Shown here one piece after another: positions 8,018 through 17,910 of a DNA stretch of 64,000 bases. This DNA is from Gracilimonas sp964505215 (GTDB taxonomy: Bacteria; Bacteroidota; Rhodothermia; Balneolales; Balneolaceae), in NCBI GenBank assembly GCA_964505215.1, contig CAZDGU010000010.1, positions 50,451 to 114,450 of the forward strand, written 5' to 3'. Each line of letters begins with the position of its first letter. The first letter of the stretch is position 1. Made by a program: the position numbers and the translations under genes. Below the pieces are notes generated by a model. The model saw only the letters and a program-made list of their open reading frames with translations, was not told where the DNA came from and made no database searches.

Positions 8018-9640
8018 ATGAATAAGTATGTAGAAAGCTTTCAGGAATTTTTTGGCCCGCTCAGTAACGCTCAGCGGGCTATGTTTATCGGCTTGGTTGT
8101 GGTGGTTTTCGCTATTGTTGGCGCTCTGTTTTATTGGGCACAGCAGGATGAGAAAGTGCTGCTTTTCGGTTCACTTCAGCCCGATGTAGCTCAGGAAATA
8201 GTATCTGAGCTAAAAAGCCGGGGTATAGATTACGAGTTGCAGGAAGGCGGCAAAGCTATTTATGTAGCCGATAATAAAGTGCATGAGCTGCGATTGGAAA
8301 TGGCGCCTATGAGCGGCAGCTTTTCGGATGTTAAAGGCTATGAGCTTTTTGATTCCAATGCACTGGGAATGACTGATTTTATGCAGCAGGTGAACAAAAA
8401 GCGGGCGCTGGAAGGCGAGCTGGCCCGCTCGGTAAACAGCCTGGAGCAGGTAGAATTTTCCCGCATCCATTTGGTATTGCCTGAACGCTCTCCTTTTGAA
8501 GAGACCTCCATTGAAGCTTCTGCTTCCGTTATTCTGAATTTAAGAAAAGGTATGGAGCTGAAAAGTGATCAGATTGAAGGTATTACAGCGCTGATTGCGG
8601 GAAGTGTGGAAGGACTGGAGTCGGCCAATGTTACAGTGCTCGATCAGGCCGGAAATCGCCTGACGGATGAAATTGACTATGACTCAGAGTTTTCATTCGG
8701 TTCAACCCAAATGCAGCTTCGCCAAAAAACGGAAGCTTATTTAACCGAACGCGGTCAGTCTATGCTGGATCGTGTGCTGGGTGCCGGAAACAGCATTTTA
8801 CGCGTTTCAGTAGAGCACGATTTCGACCGTTTGGTGCGCGAGTCTGATTTAATTGATCCGGACAGCCGTACCATTATTTCAGAAGAAAAAAGAGAGCAAA
8901 CCAACAATGATGAGGTGATGGAGCCTGTCCAAAACGTGCAGCTGCGGGCCAACCAGGACCCCGCCTCGGTAGTGGTTTCAAGCAATGATAACAGCTCGAA
9001 TGTGCAAACCCGAAATTATGAGGTTAATCGTACCCGGGAAGTATTTGAAAAGCAGCAGGGCGAGCTTAAACACGTTTCAGCTTCGGTGTTGCTGAATTAT
9101 AAGCAGACCGTACAGCAAAGCCCGGAAGGTGTGGAGCAAATGGTGAGCCAGCCTTATTCGGTTGAAGAAGTAGAAGAGTTTAAAGAGGTGGTAAAAGTAG
9201 CCTTAGGGATTCAGGAAGACCGGGGCGACCAGCTTACCGTAAAGCAAATTGAGTTTTTTGATAAACATCCTATTGATGACAGCGAATATTTTATGAGCCG
9301 GCCCGGCTATAGAAATAACATTCTTCGTTGGTCGCTCATTGTCGTAACCTTCATTATTGTGCTACTGCTTATTAACAGTATGAGAAAGAAAAATGTAGCA
9401 GAAGATTTGAATACGGTAAGCAGTTTTGAAAGTGATGAACAGCTGGAAGGCACGCCTGATAAAGACGCATTACCGGGTGAGCAAGCAGCAACAAACGAAC
9501 TTGAAGGCTCACCCGATGCTGAGAGCGGCACCCAACAGCTGCCCGCTCGAACTTTTGAGAAAGAAGAAATTGTAAACTTTTTAGAATTAAAGCCAAACGA
9601 AGCAGCACAGGTAGTGCGCGCATTAATTGCTTCAGATTAA
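8018..9640 (+). CDS. fliF: Flagellar MS-ring protein FliF
   Basis: This 540-residue protein has two membrane helices, about residues 22-42 and 436-456, flanking the periplasmic ring-building domains. The N-terminal secretin-like motifs ALEGELARSVNSLEQVEFSR and IHLVLPERSPF are typical of YscJ/FliF. The C-terminal cytoplasmic tail ends in EIVNFLELKPNEAAQVVRAL, the helix that binds the N-terminal domain of FliG. FliF forms the ring on which the switch and export gate assemble. It is followed by fliG after 16 bp. The acidic linker before the FliG-binding end (about residues 460-510) is long but ordinary. Confidence 0.96.
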   Translation: MNKYVESFQEFFGPLSNAQRAMFIGLVVVVFAIVGALFYWAQQDEKVLLFGSLQPDVAQEIVSELKSRGIDYELQEGGKAIYVADNKVHELRLEMAPMSGSFSDVKGYELFDSNALGMTDFMQQVNKKRALEGELARSVNSLEQVEFSRIHLVLPERSPFEETSIEASASVILNLRKGMELKSDQIEGITALIAGSVEGLESANVTVLDQAGNRLTDEIDYDSEFSFGSTQMQLRQKTEAYLTERGQSMLDRVLGAGNSILRVSVEHDFDRLVRESDLIDPDSRTIISEEKREQTNNDEVMEPVQNVQLRANQDPASVVVSSNDNSSNVQTRNYEVNRTREVFEKQQGELKHVSASVLLNYKQTVQQSPEGVEQMVSQPYSVEEVEEFKEVVKVALGIQEDRGDQLTVKQIEFFDKHPIDDSEYFMSRPGYRNNILRWSLIVVTFIIVLLLINSMRKKNVAEDLNTVSSFESDEQLEGTPDKDALPGEQAATNELEGSPDAESGTQQLPARTFEKEEIVNFLELKPNEAAQVVRALIASD

Positions 9641-9656
9641 CTATTAGCATATTACT

Positions 9657-10703
9657 ATGGCAACAGCAGTTAAAAAAAATAAGCCCGGGTATTTAAATGA
9701 TTTCTCTAAACTGACGGGCATTCAAAAAGCCGCCGTGCTTATTATGAGTGTAGGCTCTAAAGCAGCTGCGGCAATGATGAAATATTTGGGAGAACGGGAA
9801 ATTGAAAATATAACTCTCGAAATTGCTAAGATTAAAGACATTCAGGCTGATGTAGTAAGTGCTGTACTGCAGGAGTTTTATGATCTCATGGAGGTAAAGC
9901 AGCACATGTTAAAAGGGGGAGTTGATGCGGCACATGACCTGCTGTCAGAACTGGGAGACAGTGCCAACTCAGAAAAAATGCTGAAACGATTAAAAGCACA
10001 ATCAGGAAGTTCTGTTTTTGATGAATTTCAGCAAACCAAAATCACACAAATTGCTTCTTTTATTGAAAATGAACATCCGCAGGTGGCTGCACTTATTTTT
10101 TCGCAGCTACAGGTAGAGAAATCGGCAGAAATTTTAGAATACTTAAGTAAAGACCTTCAAACTGAAATTGTGTACCGCCTGGCCAGTATGGATAAAATTT
10201 CGATGGAGGTAATTGAAGAGATTGAGGACGTAATTAAAGAGCACATGGGCGGCATGGATACTATGGGAGACCGTGTGAAAAGCGGAACTAATATTGTGGC
10301 TCAAATTCTTAACGGCTCCGACATCACTGTTGAGCGCCATGTACTGGATTCCATTAAAGAAAAAGACGAGCAAATGGCCGACAGTATCAAAGAACAGATG
10401 TTCTTATTCGAAGACATTCTGCACTTCGACGACCGCACCGTTCAGCTTATTGTTAACGAAATGGAAAAAGCGGATATGGTTATGGGGCTGAAGGGAGTGG
10501 AAGAAAACCTGACCAATAAGTTTCTCAAAAATATGTCGAACCGGGCAGCAGATATGCTTCGTGAAGATATGGACGCACTTGGGCCCGTTCCGCTTAAGGA
10601 TGTGAAAGAAGCTCAGCAACGAATTATCAAGAAAATTAAAGAGCTGGAAGAAGACGGACAAATTACTACCCGTAAGATGGACGAAGAAGAAGTGGTTGAG
10701 TAG
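9657..10703 (+). CDS. fliG: Flagellar motor switch protein FliG
   Basis: At 348 residues it carries all three domains. The N-terminal KAAVLIMSVG region binds FliF. The middle EHPQ motif (about 138-141, in IENEHPQVAALIFSQL) contacts FliM. The C-terminal torque helix region LFEDILHFDDRTVQLIV is followed by NMSNRAADMLREDM. Charged residues of the torque helix are present. FliG transmits stator force and switches rotation. The C-terminus is acidic (MDEEEVVE). The gene lies between fliF and fliH as in most flagellar operons. Confidence 0.97.
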   Translation: MATAVKKNKPGYLNDFSKLTGIQKAAVLIMSVGSKAAAAMMKYLGEREIENITLEIAKIKDIQADVVSAVLQEFYDLMEVKQHMLKGGVDAAHDLLSELGDSANSEKMLKRLKAQSGSSVFDEFQQTKITQIASFIENEHPQVAALIFSQLQVEKSAEILEYLSKDLQTEIVYRLASMDKISMEVIEEIEDVIKEHMGGMDTMGDRVKSGTNIVAQILNGSDITVERHVLDSIKEKDEQMADSIKEQMFLFEDILHFDDRTVQLIVNEMEKADMVMGLKGVEENLTNKFLKNMSNRAADMLREDMDALGPVPLKDVKEAQQRIIKKIKELEEDGQITTRKMDEEEVVE

Positions 10704-10708
10704 GCGAT

Positions 10709-11392
10709 ATGAGAAATCAAAAAGTATTGGAACACAATCAAATAGATTGGTATGAGGACGAAAGTACTCGTCTGAACTTCCAAATGATTTTTAATGAAGC
10801 CGAGGAAAAAGTCGCTGAAGAGATTGACGGGCCGCAAGCCAATGTAGAAGAAGTAATCAGGCGCCGTGATGCCAAATGGCAAAAAAAGCTGGAGCAAAGT
10901 GCAGCCGATGCGCATAAAGCCGGTTTTGAAGAAGGCTTGCAAGCGGGACTGGAGCAGGCGCGTCAGGAAATAGATGCCAAATTAAAAGTACTTACCGAAG
11001 CTCTGGAAGCAGGCCGGGAGCAGTGGCAAAAGCATCAGGAATTGATGGAGCCCGGAATCCTGGATATGGCTTTTGAAATAGCCGAATCTATTTTGGGAAT
11101 TCCGGTTGAAAATCCTGCCATACGAACCACTTTAGAAAATGAATTAGCTCCGCTTTTGAATAAAATAAATGCGGAAGTGCGCCCTGTACTTTGGGTGGCC
11201 GAAAGTGACTTAGAAGTAGCAGAAGCAATGCGTGAGGAATTATCGGAGCATACGCCTTTTCAACTCATGAGCTGCACAGAGTGTAAACCCGGTGAGTTTA
11301 AGCTGGAAACAGATGAAGAAACCATCACCCATAATTTGAAAGAAATGCTCCACGACTTTAGAGAAAATTTAAGCCTGCCTTCATGGAAGTAG
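10709..11392 (+). CDS. fliH: Flagellar export ATPase regulator FliH
   Basis: This 227-residue protein has a helical N-terminal half. The AGFEEGLQAGLEQARQE segment shows the glycine-spaced repeats (GxxxG-like) typical of FliH. The C-terminal half resembles the V-ATPase E/FliH peripheral-stalk domain (MAFEIAESILG onwards). FliH dimers bind FliI and dock it at the export gate. The last 10 bp overlap the start of fliI, implying translational coupling. Confidence 0.92.
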   Translation: MRNQKVLEHNQIDWYEDESTRLNFQMIFNEAEEKVAEEIDGPQANVEEVIRRRDAKWQKKLEQSAADAHKAGFEEGLQAGLEQARQEIDAKLKVLTEALEAGREQWQKHQELMEPGILDMAFEIAESILGIPVENPAIRTTLENELAPLLNKINAEVRPVLWVAESDLEVAEAMREELSEHTPFQLMSCTECKPGEFKLETDEETITHNLKEMLHDFRENLSLPSWK

Positions 11393-12717
11393 CCGAACAT
11401 CATTTTCTGGAAAGCCATTACCGGGCTATTCGCTCAGAATTAGGCGGCGGACTGCAGCGCACCAAACGCTTTGGAAAAGTTTCTACCGTAATTGGCACCA
11501 TTATAGAATGCACGGGATTGGAAGCCAGCGTGGGAGAAGTGTATGGCATTCATACCATAATGGGAACGATAATTCCCGCCGAAGTAGTGGGGCTGAAAGA
11601 AGGCCGGACGCTGCTGATGCCTTACGACCGGGTAGTTGGCATGAAGGCCGGTTGCAAGGTAGAAAGTATGGGACAATCGCTAAATGTGAAGGTTGGTTTT
11701 GAGATGCTGGGCCGCGTGGTTGATACCAATGGCGAACCCATTGACGACAAAGGTCCGCTAAAAGTAAGCGGAGAAATGCCCGTTCATAACGACCCGCCCG
11801 CGCCCATGGATCGTGCACCTATTAATGATATTATGTTCACAGGAATTCGCGCGCTGGATGCATTGAATACGGTGGGAACCGGGCAGAGAATCGGTTTATT
11901 TGCCGGCTCCGGTGTTGGTAAATCGGTGCTGATGGGAATGATTGCTAAGCATTCTTCCGCCGATATAAATGTGATAGCCTTAATTGGTGAACGCGGTCGT
12001 GAAGTGCACGAATTTATTTATGATACGCTGGGTGATGAAGGCCTGGCTCGCTCTATTGTAGTTACAGCCACTTCAGATACGGCGGCAATGAGCCGGGTAA
12101 AAGGAGCATTTACGGCAACCGCCATTGCAGAATATTTCCGCGATCAAGGAAAAAATGTCCTCTTGATGATGGATTCCGTCACCCGAGTTGCCATGGCACA
12201 AAGAGAAATTGGGCTGGCTTCGGGAGAGCCACCCACAACCAAAGGATATACGCCCAGCGTGTTTTCCATCCTCCCAAAACTGCTGGAAAGGCCGGGCAAA
12301 ACCCGCAAAGGAAGCATCACCGGATTATACACCGTATTGGTAGATAATGACGATATGAATGAACCGATTGCGGATGCCGTGCGCTCCATTTTAGACGGCC
12401 ACATCGTGCTCTCGCGGCGATTAGCGCATAAAAATCACTATCCGGCTATAGATATTTTAGAAAGTATTTCGCGGGTAATGACGAAGGTTGTAACGCCCGA
12501 ACAGCGCCAAATTGCGATGAAAGCCCGGCAGTTGCTGGCTACCTATCGCGAGGCCGAAGATTTGATCAATATTGGAGCTTATGTGAAAGGCTCGAACCCA
12601 AATATTGATGAATCTATTAAAAAACATCCCGCTTTGGAATCATTTTTGATACAAGACTTAAACGAGACCGATTTCAGTGATGACCTCTGGGAAACGTTAA
12701 AGAAAATTGTTGAATAA
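11383..12717 (+). CDS. fliI: Flagellum-specific ATP synthase FliI
   Basis: This 444-residue F1-beta-like ATPase has Walker A GSGVGKS at about 174-180, Walker B VLLMMDSVTRVAMAQREIG and the family segment GEPPTTKGYTPSVFSILPKL. The RGREVHEF motif follows Walker A as in other FliI proteins. It energises loading of export substrates, working with FliH and FliJ. The start codon overlaps the end of fliH. All catalytic motifs are intact and length is normal. Confidence 0.97.
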   Translation: MEVAEHHFLESHYRAIRSELGGGLQRTKRFGKVSTVIGTIIECTGLEASVGEVYGIHTIMGTIIPAEVVGLKEGRTLLMPYDRVVGMKAGCKVESMGQSLNVKVGFEMLGRVVDTNGEPIDDKGPLKVSGEMPVHNDPPAPMDRAPINDIMFTGIRALDALNTVGTGQRIGLFAGSGVGKSVLMGMIAKHSSADINVIALIGERGREVHEFIYDTLGDEGLARSIVVTATSDTAAMSRVKGAFTATAIAEYFRDQGKNVLLMMDSVTRVAMAQREIGLASGEPPTTKGYTPSVFSILPKLLERPGKTRKGSITGLYTVLVDNDDMNEPIADAVRSILDGHIVLSRRLAHKNHYPAIDILESISRVMTKVVTPEQRQIAMKARQLLATYREAEDLINIGAYVKGSNPNIDESIKKHPALESFLIQDLNETDFSDDLWETLKKIVE

Positions 12718-12734
12718 AAGAACGGATCAATATT

Positions 12735-13163
12735 ATGAAATTTAAGTTCTCTCTTGCACCGGTTTTGAAAGTGCGAAAGCATCAGGAAAAAATCCAAAAG
12801 CAGAAATTAGCGAAGAAGGTTTCGGAGCAGCAGAAAATAAGTGAGCTTCAGCAGGAAGTTCAGGGAAAGCTGCAGCAGTTTCTGAATGATGATGAGCAAA
12901 CGCAAGCAGCGAATATCCACATGATTCGGCAGCGAAGCACGCACTTAAATCAGGTTCACCAAAAAATGGACACCCTTAGCAAAGAGCTGGATAAAGCAGA
13001 AGTGAAAGTGTCTGAACAAAGGGAAAAGCTGGCTTTTGCGCATAAAAACCTGCACATCCTCGAAAAAGTACGAGAATTTGAAAAAAGCTTGTACACCGAA
13101 CGAGTAGCTAAAGAGGAACAGAAATTTATGGATGAAATTGCCACTCAATCTTTTAGCCGATAA
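12735..13163 (+). CDS. fliJ: Flagellar export protein FliJ
   Basis: This 142-residue protein begins KFKFSLAPVLKVRKHQEKIQ, the recognisable FliJ start (F..L..VL..R...E). It is almost wholly coiled coil, rich in K, E and Q. FliJ acts as the gamma-like stalk of the FliI hexamer and contacts FlhA. It lies directly after fliI and 3 bp before the MotE-like gene. The sequence is weakly conserved in general, so the call rests on the N-terminal motif plus position. Confidence 0.9.
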   Translation: MKFKFSLAPVLKVRKHQEKIQKQKLAKKVSEQQKISELQQEVQGKLQQFLNDDEQTQAANIHMIRQRSTHLNQVHQKMDTLSKELDKAEVKVSEQREKLAFAHKNLHILEKVREFEKSLYTERVAKEEQKFMDEIATQSFSR

Positions 13164-13166
13164 GCC

Positions 13167-13739
13167 ATGAATAAAGCATTAATACTTAAAATAGCCGTCT
13201 TTATAACCGTTCCATTGTTGGTTATGATTATTGCCATGTTCTTTTTGTATCCCTACTTAAATGAGGATAAATATCAGAAAGTGGTGCAAGAACATGAAAG
13301 TAAGCTGGCCGCAGATTTTGAGTCAAACATCACCGGAATTACCGAGAAACCGGATTCACTTTCTACTGAAGTTGACAGTTTAAGAGGGCTGGATTCAGTA
13401 GCTGTACAAAATCTGCAGCTTGCACTGGCCGAAAAAGACAGCCTCCAGTCTGTGGTTGATTCATTGATGGCTGAGCTTGCTAAACAGCATGAAATTCAAA
13501 AAGATGAAGGGGCGCTGAAAGCAGGAAATACCCCATCCTTAAGTGCCGAAGATTTTGCCGATCGTGTAAAGAGTTTACTGAATTTAGAAGAAGCTGAATT
13601 AGGTCCCATTTTAGAAAAAATGACTAAAGAGCAGCTGGTACGACTTTATAATGGCGGAGGAACCATTCAGCGGGAAAAAATATTACGCGCACTTAATTCT
13701 GACAAAGCCGCTGAATTAATAACGGAGATTATGCTATGA
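13167..13739 (+). CDS. MotE-like membrane protein with MgtE-N-type domain
   Basis: This 190-residue protein has one N-terminal membrane helix (residues about 5-28), a periplasmic coiled coil (about 60-112) and a C-terminal domain (about 125-190). The last contains LLNLEEAELGPILEKMTKEQ and IQREKILRAL, the superhelical repeat style of MgtE N-terminal/MotE proteins. In other bacteria MotE is a chaperone for the stator scaffold MotC. The equivalent slot in Bacillus (between fliJ and fliK) holds ylxF of the same type. No motC is in the window. The stop overlaps the fliK start. Family likeness is good; the exact role is inferred. Confidence 0.78.
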   Translation: MNKALILKIAVFITVPLLVMIIAMFFLYPYLNEDKYQKVVQEHESKLAADFESNITGITEKPDSLSTEVDSLRGLDSVAVQNLQLALAEKDSLQSVVDSLMAELAKQHEIQKDEGALKAGNTPSLSAEDFADRVKSLLNLEEAELGPILEKMTKEQLVRLYNGGGTIQREKILRALNSDKAAELITEIML

Positions 13740-15466
13740 TAAAACAGCTATTAACTTCAGGAAGCGGAAAAGAAGCACATGTTGGCGCCACCGATGCTCA
13801 AAAAAGCGGTGAAAATGAAGCAGCTGCCAAATCAGGATTATTCGGCTCAATTCTGGAAACGGTGCAATCTTTTGGGCAGAATTTTCAGAATGAGACTTCA
13901 GCAGATGCAAATGCGCAGCAGTCTGGCAAAAATCATGGAACGGAAGAAGAAGCTTTGGTTGCTGCATCTCAGGAATCATCCGTTATGCAACATGCCGAGC
14001 CCAGGCAGCCGGTATTGCAGCTTACCGTGCAGAAAATAGAAAATATAGCTGATGAAGAATCAGTGGTGGCCGAAGGTACTGAGTCGGCATTGCAAAGCAG
14101 TGAAGATGGAGCTGTGATACGCTCACTTCAGGAAGTACAGCAAGTAGAGGGAGAAGCTGAGAAGAACAGTATTGGGCTGAACCCGGATATTTTGAAAGAA
14201 GGCGTTCCGGAAACAGATACAGCAGAAGAAAGTGAATCTGCATCATTGGCTGATAATCTAATCTTAGAAGAAGGGGAAGAGGCCGAAGCCGGGATGTTAT
14301 CGAAAGCTGAGCTTGAACCGGGCTCAAAAGAAAAATCTGTGAATGCACAAAGTTCTGGAAAGGAATCCGTTTTTACAGGAAAAAATGAAAGTAATGTGAA
14401 TGAAAGCGGCAAAGAACAGCAAATCATCGGTTCACCCCAAACCGATACCGCCGGTGAGCAAACCAAAGAAGTAAATAGAGTTTTTGATCAGGTTTCAACC
14501 GCATCAGGTCGTTTGCGTTCTGGCGATGATGCAGAACCTGTTGAAGGGAAAATGGCTCAGGCTAACCGGGCTTCAAAAAGTAATGTTAAAGCAGATGTAA
14601 AGTCAGCGGAAATGCCTGAAGAGCAGCCTGTAGACAAATCCGGTTCACCCCAAAAAGTAGCAGAGCCTGCTGAGTTACATAAAGGCGTGTATGCGCAAAG
14701 AGTAGAAGAGAAAACGGAAAAGAAATTTAAAGAGCGGTATGGCTCGGAAGGTCGCTTAAAAGTGGCTGAGGAACGATTATCACCTTTAGAAACCTCGGGC
14801 GGCCGAAACGCAGAGGAGTCGGCATTTAGAAAGTTTAATGTAATGGGAGATTTCTCGAAAGCCTACCAAAGTAATGCTTCCGGTAATGGTTTAAATATCG
14901 AGGAGTGGAAGCTGAAACAGGTTTCAGAGAAGCAGGTTGAAATGCCGGAATCTAAAGAGCAGCTGGCCATAAACATGGCCCGGCTTACTGACATTCCTGT
15001 AGCAAATACCATGCTTCGCCGTGAGATTATGCCGAGAATGGCGCAAGCGGTGCAAAAATCGGCTTCGGCCGGGAAAGCAGGTAGCCAGTCGTGGCAAAAG
15101 CATAATTTTGAATTAGATGATGGCAATAATGTTCGTCTTTCAACCCGACAGATGGATGGCGTGTTGCAGGTAAAAATAGGTTCATCTAATGTGGAATTGA
15201 CGCGCCTGATGCAGGAGTATGAGCAGGAAATTAAGCAGTATTTAGAGCAGGAATGTGAGCTGAATGTAGATCTTCAGTTTACCGGAAATGAACAGGGGCA
15301 GGAAATGTCGAACTTTTTTGGAGAATCCGGCTCATCACAAGGCTCTGACGGAATGAGAAGAATGGGAAGCTCTGAAGCTAAAAAAGCATCGGCTGAGCCC
15401 GCTAAAAATATGAACAACGAAGCGGTACGGAAATTTGGATACAACCAAATGGAATGGACCGCATAA
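13736..15466 (+). CDS. fliK: Flagellar hook-length control protein FliK
   Basis: This 576-residue protein has a very long, Ser/Glu/Gly-rich disordered N-terminal part (about 1-400) that serves as the molecular ruler. A C-terminal domain (about 440-515) shows RLSTRQMDGVLQVKIGSSNV and ELTRLMQEYEQEIKQYLEQE, matching the Flg_hook substrate-switch domain. It sets hook length and then flips FlhB from rod/hook to filament export. It starts inside the stop of the upstream gene (ATGA) and precedes flgD. The ruler part is compositionally biased, so similarity searches would mostly hit the C-terminus. Confidence 0.88.
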   Translation: MIKQLLTSGSGKEAHVGATDAQKSGENEAAAKSGLFGSILETVQSFGQNFQNETSADANAQQSGKNHGTEEEALVAASQESSVMQHAEPRQPVLQLTVQKIENIADEESVVAEGTESALQSSEDGAVIRSLQEVQQVEGEAEKNSIGLNPDILKEGVPETDTAEESESASLADNLILEEGEEAEAGMLSKAELEPGSKEKSVNAQSSGKESVFTGKNESNVNESGKEQQIIGSPQTDTAGEQTKEVNRVFDQVSTASGRLRSGDDAEPVEGKMAQANRASKSNVKADVKSAEMPEEQPVDKSGSPQKVAEPAELHKGVYAQRVEEKTEKKFKERYGSEGRLKVAEERLSPLETSGGRNAEESAFRKFNVMGDFSKAYQSNASGNGLNIEEWKLKQVSEKQVEMPESKEQLAINMARLTDIPVANTMLRREIMPRMAQAVQKSASAGKAGSQSWQKHNFELDDGNNVRLSTRQMDGVLQVKIGSSNVELTRLMQEYEQEIKQYLEQECELNVDLQFTGNEQGQEMSNFFGESGSSQGSDGMRRMGSSEAKKASAEPAKNMNNEAVRKFGYNQMEWTA

Positions 15467-15478
15467 TGGGAAAGGATT

Positions 15479-16159
15479 ATGGATGTAAGTAACATAACAG
15501 GCCAGACAATGGCAGGATTAGGGCAGCAAAGCCAGACTAATAAAAGCCAGCTGGGGCAGAAAGAGTTTTTACACCTGCTGGTAGCGCAAATGCGGAATCA
15601 GGATCCCATCAACCCGATGGATGGTGCAGAATTTGCCTCACAGCTTGCCCAATTTAACTCAGTAGAACAGCTTATTGGAGTGAATGACGGCCTGAAAATG
15701 CTTCAAAGCAGCCAGGATATGATGAGCACCAGTTTAACAAACTCTATGGCTGCCTCGCTAACCGGCAAGCAGGTAAAAGCGCTAAGCAATCAGGTTCACC
15801 TTAGCGCCACTGGCGATGCAGGCATTCAGTTCGAACTCAATAACTCGGCCGATACGGTAGAGGTTATTATTCGGAATGGCAGCGGAACAGAAGTACGCCG
15901 GGAAACCCTGAATGGTATGGGTTCCGGCGAGCATGACTGGACGTGGGACGGCTTAAATAATGCCGGAGAACGTATGGGAGAGGGCAACTACACCGTAGAA
16001 GTGAAAGCCAAAAGTGGAGATAACTCGGTAGGCTCTTTGGTGTTTATAGAGGGGCTGGCCGACCGTGTTCGATATACGGCAAATGGAGTGTATTTGTCGG
16101 TGAATGAGGTAGAAATACCCATTGGAGATGTGGAAGAAGTAGGAACCGGAATTTTTTAA
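15479..16159 (+). CDS. flgD: Flagellar hook capping/scaffold protein FlgD
   Basis: This 226-residue protein shows the N-terminal FlgD signature KEFLHLLVAQMRNQDPINPM followed by EFASQLAQFNSVEQL. The C-terminal half contains the Ig-like fold (SGEHDWTWDGLNNAGERMGEG) and Tudor-like end found in FlgD. FlgD caps the growing hook and is released when the hook is complete. It stands between fliK and flgE, the usual order. Confidence 0.95.
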   Translation: MDVSNITGQTMAGLGQQSQTNKSQLGQKEFLHLLVAQMRNQDPINPMDGAEFASQLAQFNSVEQLIGVNDGLKMLQSSQDMMSTSLTNSMAASLTGKQVKALSNQVHLSATGDAGIQFELNNSADTVEVIIRNGSGTEVRRETLNGMGSGEHDWTWDGLNNAGERMGEGNYTVEVKAKSGDNSVGSLVFIEGLADRVRYTANGVYLSVNEVEIPIGDVEEVGTGIF

Positions 16160-16252
16160 AAGAACTTTTTAATAATAATCAAACAGGGCACAGAGCAGCA
16201 ACGCCCGGCAGTATTTACAAACTGCATTGTTTAATAAGATAGGAGAAATAAT

Positions 16253-17872
16253 ATGTCATTAGTCAAATCTTTAAACTCAGGTGTTAGCGGTTTGAGAGCA
16301 TTTCAAACCAAAATGGATGTTATAGGTAATAACATTGCGAATGTAGAAACGGCCGGCTTTAAATCATCATCAGTTACTTTTGCTGAAATGATGAGCGAGC
16401 GCCTGGGCCGCGACGGTAGCGGGGGCGATAACTCGCCGCAGCTTAGTAATCAGGTTGGTTTAGGGGTGAGAGTTTCATCCATCAGCCGTGATTTTAGCCA
16501 GGGTGCAATGCAAAGCACAGGCCGGGTAACCGATTTAGCCATTGAGGGCGAAGGGTTCTTTATGGTATCGAGCGGAGGTGAAAACTTAATGACGCGTGCC
16601 GGTAACTTTGTGTTCAACAAAAACGGAGATTTAGTAGATCAGGCCGGGCGAAATGTGCAAGGCTATATTGCTGACCGATCCGGAAATATTTTAGGGGGCG
16701 GAACCGCAGAAAATATCCGAATAGATTTTGAAAATGCATTGCCGCCCAAGCAAACGGAAATGGTAACCTTAGCCGGTAACCTAAATGCTGATACCAGTCG
16801 GGAATTAGTGCTGCAGTCACAAAGTGGATTTACAGTTGCAAGCGGTAACGCTTCTTCCGGAGCTGATTTGAATGATCTTTCCCAAACGTTAACTGATTTT
16901 GCGGCCGGAGATGTCATCACATTTGATATAACGCTGAATGACGGCACTGCGGCATCGGTAACACACACGTACGCAGCAGGCGATACGCTCGGAGATTTAG
17001 TAGATAGCTTTAACGCAGGCTTACCGGCCGATGAAGGAAACCTGACATTAATAGATGGAATGTTGAATTTGCGTTCATTGCAAATGGGCAAGAGTGATCT
17101 CAGTATCTCAAATGTATCCGTAACAGGTGCCGGAGATATTAACTTTCCGGGATTGCAGATTATGCAGGAAGGGCAAACAAATACCCAGACTATGAGCACT
17201 ACGGTGTATGATGATCTTGGTAAAGCCCATTCGCTGTTGTTAGAATTTTCTCAGGTTGGAACCAACGAATGGGAATACAACGCTCGCTTTATGGATGGAG
17301 AAACCATTAGCAGCGGAGCAACAGGAACCGTAATGTTTGATGAGTTAGGACAGCTAAACTCTGATGATTTGCTGAACTTTACGTTCGAGCCCGGCCGTGG
17401 CGCAAATACCACCAGTTTTTCTGTAGAGCTGGGAGATTCTCAAAATGGAACTAAATTCACCCAATATGCCGGCTCCAATTCAGCCAAAGTAATTGGGCAG
17501 GATGGTTACGCACAAGGCCAGCTAATTGATGTTGCCATAGACGGCGCAGGTCAGGTTCAAGGCATCTACGATAATGGTAACAGTACGGTTTTAGCGCAAT
17601 TAGCTTTAGGGCAAGTCCAAAACGAAAATGGGCTGGAAATGATTGGAAGTGGCTTATTCAGAGCCACCTCCGCAGCCGGTGAGTTGTTTGTAAACACTCC
17701 CGATAATTTTGCAGGCACAAGCATCAGCTCCGGCTCTTTGGAAGGTTCCAACGTTGATTTAGCACAAGAATTTACTGAGATGATTACTTCTCAGCGTGCT
17801 TATCAATCGAACGCACGTATTATTACCACTTCCGATGAAATGCTAACGGAGGCGGTAAATCTAAAAAGATAA
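16253..17872 (+). CDS. flgE: Flagellar hook protein FlgE
   Basis: This 539-residue protein opens with SLVKSLNSGVSGLRAFQTKM and DVIGNNIANVETAGFKSS, the hook family D0 signature. It closes with LAQEFTEMITSQRAYQSNAR and IITTSDEML, the matching C-terminal D0 helix. The middle holds hook domains D1 and D2, with about 100 extra residues relative to enteric FlgE. It polymerises into the hook, the universal joint between rod and filament. A strong AGGAGAAAT site precedes the ATG. It is the last gene before a terminator, closing the first flagellar transcript. Confidence 0.96.
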   Translation: MSLVKSLNSGVSGLRAFQTKMDVIGNNIANVETAGFKSSSVTFAEMMSERLGRDGSGGDNSPQLSNQVGLGVRVSSISRDFSQGAMQSTGRVTDLAIEGEGFFMVSSGGENLMTRAGNFVFNKNGDLVDQAGRNVQGYIADRSGNILGGGTAENIRIDFENALPPKQTEMVTLAGNLNADTSRELVLQSQSGFTVASGNASSGADLNDLSQTLTDFAAGDVITFDITLNDGTAASVTHTYAAGDTLGDLVDSFNAGLPADEGNLTLIDGMLNLRSLQMGKSDLSISNVSVTGAGDINFPGLQIMQEGQTNTQTMSTTVYDDLGKAHSLLLEFSQVGTNEWEYNARFMDGETISSGATGTVMFDELGQLNSDDLLNFTFEPGRGANTTSFSVELGDSQNGTKFTQYAGSNSAKVIGQDGYAQGQLIDVAIDGAGQVQGIYDNGNSTVLAQLALGQVQNENGLEMIGSGLFRATSAAGELFVNTPDNFAGTSISSGSLEGSNVDLAQEFTEMITSQRAYQSNARIITTSDEMLTEAVNLKR

Positions 17873-17910
17873 GTAACTTGAGTTGAGCATAGCTCGCACA
17901 GTTAAGAGGT

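Noticed and set aside
16186..16204. Sigma-54-like GGGCACAGAGCAGCA upstream of flgE
   Set aside because: The -24 half is partial and the -12 TTGC is replaced by AGCA, so the register and core do not hold.
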